Positions 5,657 to 5,692 of a stretch of 5,692 bases of DNA are shown here, in pieces. The stretch lies in contig JANYKE010000109.1 of assembly GCA_025361685.1 (NCBI GenBank), forward strand, positions 1 to 5,692, given 5' to 3'. The stretch is from Eubacteriales bacterium (GTDB lineage Bacteria; Bacillota; Clostridia; JANYKE01). Within the stretch, counting starts at the first letter, position 1; each line of letters begins with the position of its first letter. The translations under genes were made by a program, and so were the position numbers. The notes under the pieces were generated by a model that saw only the letters and a program-made list of their open reading frames with translations, had not been told where the DNA came from and made no database searches.

Positions 5657-5685
5657 TTAACAAAATATTTAGTGTAAAATAGTAT
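5657..5685 (+). promoter_or_regulatory. Possible divergent promoter reading out of the window
   Basis: The plus strand has TTAACA (5657-5662), a 17-nt spacer and TAGTAT (5680-5685). It would drive a gene beyond the right edge, away from the pil operon. The region is very AT-rich and the -10 matches only 4 of 6, so this is tentative. The rest of 5463-5692 holds no coding sequence or RNA gene that I can recognise. Confidence 0.25.
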
Positions 5686-5692
5686 AAATTTA

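Overview
The window is one contiguous type IV pilus (T4P) assembly operon, read entirely on the minus strand (right to left). The DNA is AT-rich. Most genes have strong AGGAGG-type ribosome binding sites, and several start with GTG or TTG. There is a PilM-like gene, and no outer-membrane secretin is seen in this stretch. Together these suggest a low-GC Gram-positive bacterium of the Clostridia (possibly Lachnospiraceae-like); the taxon is inferred from style, not from a database match.

Order of transcription: an AT-rich leader with an extended -10 promoter (about 5585-5557) and a tandem 11-bp repeat; pilB, the extension ATPase with an N-terminal MshEN cyclic-di-GMP-binding domain (5462-3786); pilT, the retraction ATPase, 3 nt downstream (3782-2727); a very short major-type pilin (2639-2406); a prepilin peptidase pilD (2292-1525); the inner-membrane platform protein pilC (1483-293); and the first 92 codons of a PilM-like protein (278 to the left edge). 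More assembly genes such as pilN and pilO probably follow outside the window.

How they work together: PilD removes the 12-residue leader of the pilin. PilB drives polymerisation through the PilC platform, with PilM as its expected cytoplasmic docking partner, and PilT drives depolymerisation. The MshEN domain suggests that extension responds to cyclic-di-GMP at the protein level; I see no cyclic-di-GMP riboswitch in the leader.

The most unusual parts are around the pilin. The mature protein is only about 65 residues: an N-terminal pilin helix, a clean heptad pattern where the helix would normally meet a globular beta-sheet domain, and a short Pro/Ala tail. Its gene is flanked by two RNA hairpins. 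The downstream one has a 19-bp stem and may act as a partial terminator. The two hairpin loops are complementary over 6-7 nt, so a kissing-loop interaction around the pilin message is possible. No mobile elements, CRISPR arrays, tRNA or rRNA genes were seen.
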